DNA of 64,000 nucleotides from Anagrus nilaparvatae (lineage: Eukaryota; Arthropoda; Insecta; Hymenoptera; Mymaridae), in the NCBI GenBank assembly GCA_022575985.1, contig JAKSXM010000132.1:14260001-14324000 (forward strand), written 5' to 3'. This document shows, in pieces, positions 61,195 to 64,000 of the stretch (position 1 is its first letter; each line of letters opens with the position of its first letter). A program made the translations under genes and the position numbers. Under the pieces are notes generated by a model. That model was given only the letters and a program-made list of their open reading frames with translations, did not search any database and was not told where the DNA came from.

Positions 61195-61330
61195 GATTTT
61201 GATCAAACTAACGAAGATGAAGGAAGAGACGAAGTTGACATAAAATAACTTTCAATTAATGATTATATTTATCTTTTTAAATAAATGAATAACATTTTTC
61301 TCAACAAATTTTTTTCTTTTTATTTGGTTA
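61195..61330 (+). pseudogene. Fragment of a second copy of the acidic-tailed gene
   Basis: The sequence reads DQTNEDEGRDEVDIK and stop, closely matching the last residues of the 180-codon gene. The following 80 bases resemble its 3' flank (AAATAAAT, ACAAATTTTT). Nothing upstream matches, so only the end of a lost copy remains. Confidence 0.7.
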
Positions 61331-61404
61331 ACCTTATAATCCGGCTTGCATGAGTCTAATTAATCCATATAGCTTCTAGGCCAAGGTGAATAATTGATTT
61401 TCTT

Positions 61405-61935
61405 TAAACTGCGCCGATTTTAACATAATCTGCGCGGATTTTCTTTAAACTGCGCGGATTGCAACATAAACTGCGCGGATTTTCTTTAAACTGCGCGGAT
61501 TTTGCTTTAACTGCGCCGATTTTAACATAAACTGCGCGGATTTCAACATAAAATGCGCGGATTTCAACATAATCTGCACGGATTTCCATATAAACTGCGC
61601 GGATTTTCCTTAAACTGCGCGGATTTTCATATAAACTGCGTGGATTTTTCTTAAACTGCGCGGATTTTCCTTAAACTGCGCGGATTTTTCTTAAACTGCG
61701 CGGGTTTCCATATAAACTACGCGGATTTCAACATAAACTGCGCGGATTTCCATATAAACTGCGCGGATTTCAACATAAACTGCGCGGATTTTGCTTAAAC
61801 TGCGCGGATTTTCTTTAAAGTTCAAGGATTTTGCTTAAATTGCGCGGATTTTCTTTAAATTTCGAGGATTTTCCTTAAACTGCGCGGATTTTAACATAAA
61901 CTGCGCAGATTTTGCTTTAACTGCCCGGATTTTCT
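61405..61935. repeat. CGCG-rich minisatellite, 20-21 base unit
   Basis: About 25 units of the type ACTGCGCGGATTTTCTTTAA or ACTGCGCGGATTTCAACATA follow one another with few changes. The core TGCGCGGATTT is nearly constant and the rest varies between three versions. It contrasts sharply with the AT-rich surroundings. ORFs across it are only a product of the repeat. Confidence 0.9.
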
Positions 61936-61940
61936 TCCAA

Positions 61941-61979
<39 letters not shown>

Positions 61980-63247
61980 AGATTTAGGTGAATCCTCAAA
62001 CTTTTTCTTATTTGAATTTTCATTTTTCAAAGATATAAAACTTTTTGAATGATTGAGATCAATACTCTCAGGTATTATAGAATCTCCTCTGATTAAAACT
62101 TTAGCATTACACATTTTTCGTACACATCTCCAAACATCACCTGTACGTATTTTTCGCTGAAAATTCTTGGCTGTACGATATTATAATTTATTTTCTTTGA
62201 TTTTTTATTGTTTGCTTGAAAAAATACATATAGAATCAACATTCATTTACGAAATTTTTTATTGAAAAAAAAATATAAAGGATAACACAGGCCAACAAAA
62301 AAAAAAAAAGTCAAGACCCAGAAGGTACACCCTATGAAAGTTACTTATTTTGGTGTACTTAGATGGTATATAACCTTGATATTAAGATTTAACTGTTCAG
62401 TTGGCCGTCCCCTACCCCCCTGTACCCCCCGGGGGGTGAAAAATTGGTTTTTCATAAAAATTTTAATTTGATACATATTCCTATGTACTTTGGTGTACTT
62501 GAACTGAAAATGTCGAAAAAAAGTAATTGCGACCCCCAAATGACCCTCTAAACCACACCAAGGCTACTTTGGGCCCACCTGAGGATTGAAATTTCGTTTT
62601 TTATAAAAGATTTTTAATCTTTTACAAGATACAAATTTCCAACCCTCAGTGGGACCCAAAGAGGGTTTGAAGTGGTTTATAGGGTAACAATTAGCTATTG
62701 TCAACGTTTTTTTTTTCAAGTACACCAAAATACCTAGAAATATACGTTAATTTTAATTTTTTATAAAAAACGAAATTTCAACCCTCAGGTGGGCCCAAAG
62801 TGGCCTTGGTGTGGTTTAGAGGGTTATTTGGGGGTCGCAATTACTTTTTTTCGACATTTTCAGTTCAAGTACACCAAAATACATAGGAATATGTATTAAA
62901 TTAAAATTTTTATGAAAAATAAATTTTTCACCCCCCGGGAGGTACAGGGGGGTAGGGGGCGGCCAACTGAACAGTTTAATCTTAATATTAAGGTTATATA
63001 CCATCTAAGCACACCAAAATAAGTAACTTTCATAGGGTGTACCTTCTGGGTCTTGACTTTTTTTTTTTTTTGTTGGCCTGTGTAATAAATAAGTGTTAAA
63101 CCGTTTACTTTTTGAACATATTTTTCTTTATTAAAAAAATCATTTTTACACATTTTTAAAACACATTATTTAATATATAATCTTAGCTTTTCTCTGATCA
63201 CAAAACTTAAATTTTCAACTCATAAGCTTTTTTACCTCAATGCAACG
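61705..63247. repeat. Tandem segmental duplication, copy 1
   Basis: This copy begins TTTCCATATAAACTAC inside the minisatellite and ends with CAATGCAACG. Without the inserted foldback element it is 743 bases, against 663 in copy 2. The 80-base difference corresponds to four minisatellite units. It includes an (ATG)n trinucleotide run (reading as poly-His) at about 61,941-61,978. Confidence 0.9.
62286..63082. mobile_element. Foldback MITE with CACAGGCC ends and TAA duplication, 797 bases
   Basis: It begins CACAGGCCAAC and ends with the complement. Arms of about 350 bases pair, with landmarks GTACACCCTATGAAAG and CTTTCATAGGGTGTAC. TAA flanks both ends (62283-62285, 63083-63085). The second copy of the tandem duplication has a single TAA at 63746-63748 and no element, a natural empty site. 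The 3-base TAA duplication fits PIF/Harbinger-type elements, though the ends are not typical. No coding sequence is present. Confidence 0.93.
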
Positions 63248-63403
63248 TTTCCATATAAACTACGCGGATTTCAACATAAACTGCGCGGATTTCCATATAA
63301 ACTGCGCGGATTTCAACATAAACTGCGCGGATTTTGCTTAAACTGCGCGGATTTTAACATAAACTGCGCAGATTTTGCTTTAACTGCCCGGATTTTCTTC
63401 CAA

Positions 63404-63442
<39 letters not shown>

Positions 63443-63910
63443 AGATTTAGGTGAATCCTCAAACTTTTTCTTATTTGAATTTTCATTTTTCAAAGATATA
63501 AAACTTTTTGAATGATTGAGATCAATACTCTCAGGTATTATAGAATCTCCTCTGATTAAAACTTTAGCATTACACATTTTTCGTACACATCTCCAAACAT
63601 CACCTGTACGTATTTTTCGCTGAAAATTCTTGGCTGTACGATATTATAATTTATTTTCTTTGATTTTTTATTGTTTGCTTGAAAAAATACATATAGAATC
63701 AACATTCATTTACGAAATTTTTTATTGAAAAAAAAATATAAAGGATAATAAATAAGTGTTAAACCGTTTACTTTTTGAACATATTTTTCTTTATTAAAAA
63801 AATCATTTTTACACATTTTTAAAACACATTATTTAATATATAATCTTAGCTTTTCTCTGATCACAAAACTTAAATTTTCAACTCATAAGCTTTTTTACCT
63901 CAATGCAACG
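63248..63910. repeat. Tandem segmental duplication, copy 2
   Basis: This repeats 61705-63247 without the foldback element and with four fewer minisatellite units. The 65-codon poly-His frame (63380-63577, minus) is identical in both copies. The near identity shows a recent duplication. Confidence 0.9.
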
Positions 63911-64000
63911 TACATAGAACATCAACCTGTTTTTTAATATTTTTAATAATCTATGAAGAATAAAACAATGTTTAAGTACTTTTTTATGATCTGAAAATTC

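Noticed and set aside
61404..61589. ORF with 7-residue repeats
   Set aside because: The 21-base minisatellite unit equals seven codons, which automatically creates periodic peptides.
61917..62114. 65-codon ORF with a run of His residues (and its twin at 63380-63577)
   Set aside because: The His run is an (ATG)n trinucleotide repeat read on the minus strand. Its identity in both copies is explained by the recent duplication, and it runs into the minisatellite. No splice sites or family features support a gene.

Overview
The window is AT-rich, intron-containing eukaryotic DNA, almost certainly from an insect. The signs are short GT-AG introns, a lola-type BTB zinc-finger gene, secreted phospholipase A1-like lipases, insect-type DNA transposons and runs of the insect telomere motif (AACCT/TTAGG). 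A hymenopteran such as a parasitoid wasp fits, but the species cannot be fixed from this sequence. No rRNA, tRNA, CRISPR array or bacterial-style operon was seen.

Layout. About 1-5,650 and about 32,890-40,450 are the two arms of a large inverted duplication. Each arm carries the same two four-exon lipase genes. In the left arm the first gene is broken (645-1938) and the second is intact (3923-5746). In the right arm the first is intact (35972-37241) and the second is broken (32891-34461). Two more intact, diverged lipase genes lie between the arms on the minus strand (11277-14527 and 17675-20546). The cluster therefore holds four readable lipase genes and two pseudogenes, all with the same intron positions and phases.

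The space between the arms also holds a 1.9-kb DNA element with CACTG ends, a rearranged Ty3/Gypsy-type retroelement (about 23,940-28,204) and a 4.0-kb PIF/Harbinger transposon with matching ends and a TTA target duplication (28417-32423). The right arm carries a 2.5-kb palindrome that is absent from the left arm.

Beyond the cluster lies a BTB/zinc-finger regulator (43835-45260). It is followed by a long gene-poor stretch full of foldback elements, several with clear target-site duplications, and the first exon of an unrecognised secreted protein (52121-52319). A GC-richer block with AACCT repeats sits at 57.8-58.8 kb.

The last 5 kb holds the most unusual unit: two unrecognised small genes, 98 and 180 codons, transcribed divergently. 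The intergenic region has two perfect three-unit heat-shock elements, a GC box, a TATA box and a TCAGT initiator. Next to it are a degraded copy of the 180-codon gene's end, a CGCG-rich 20-21 bp minisatellite and a tandem duplication. One copy of that duplication holds a foldback transposon and the other preserves the empty site.
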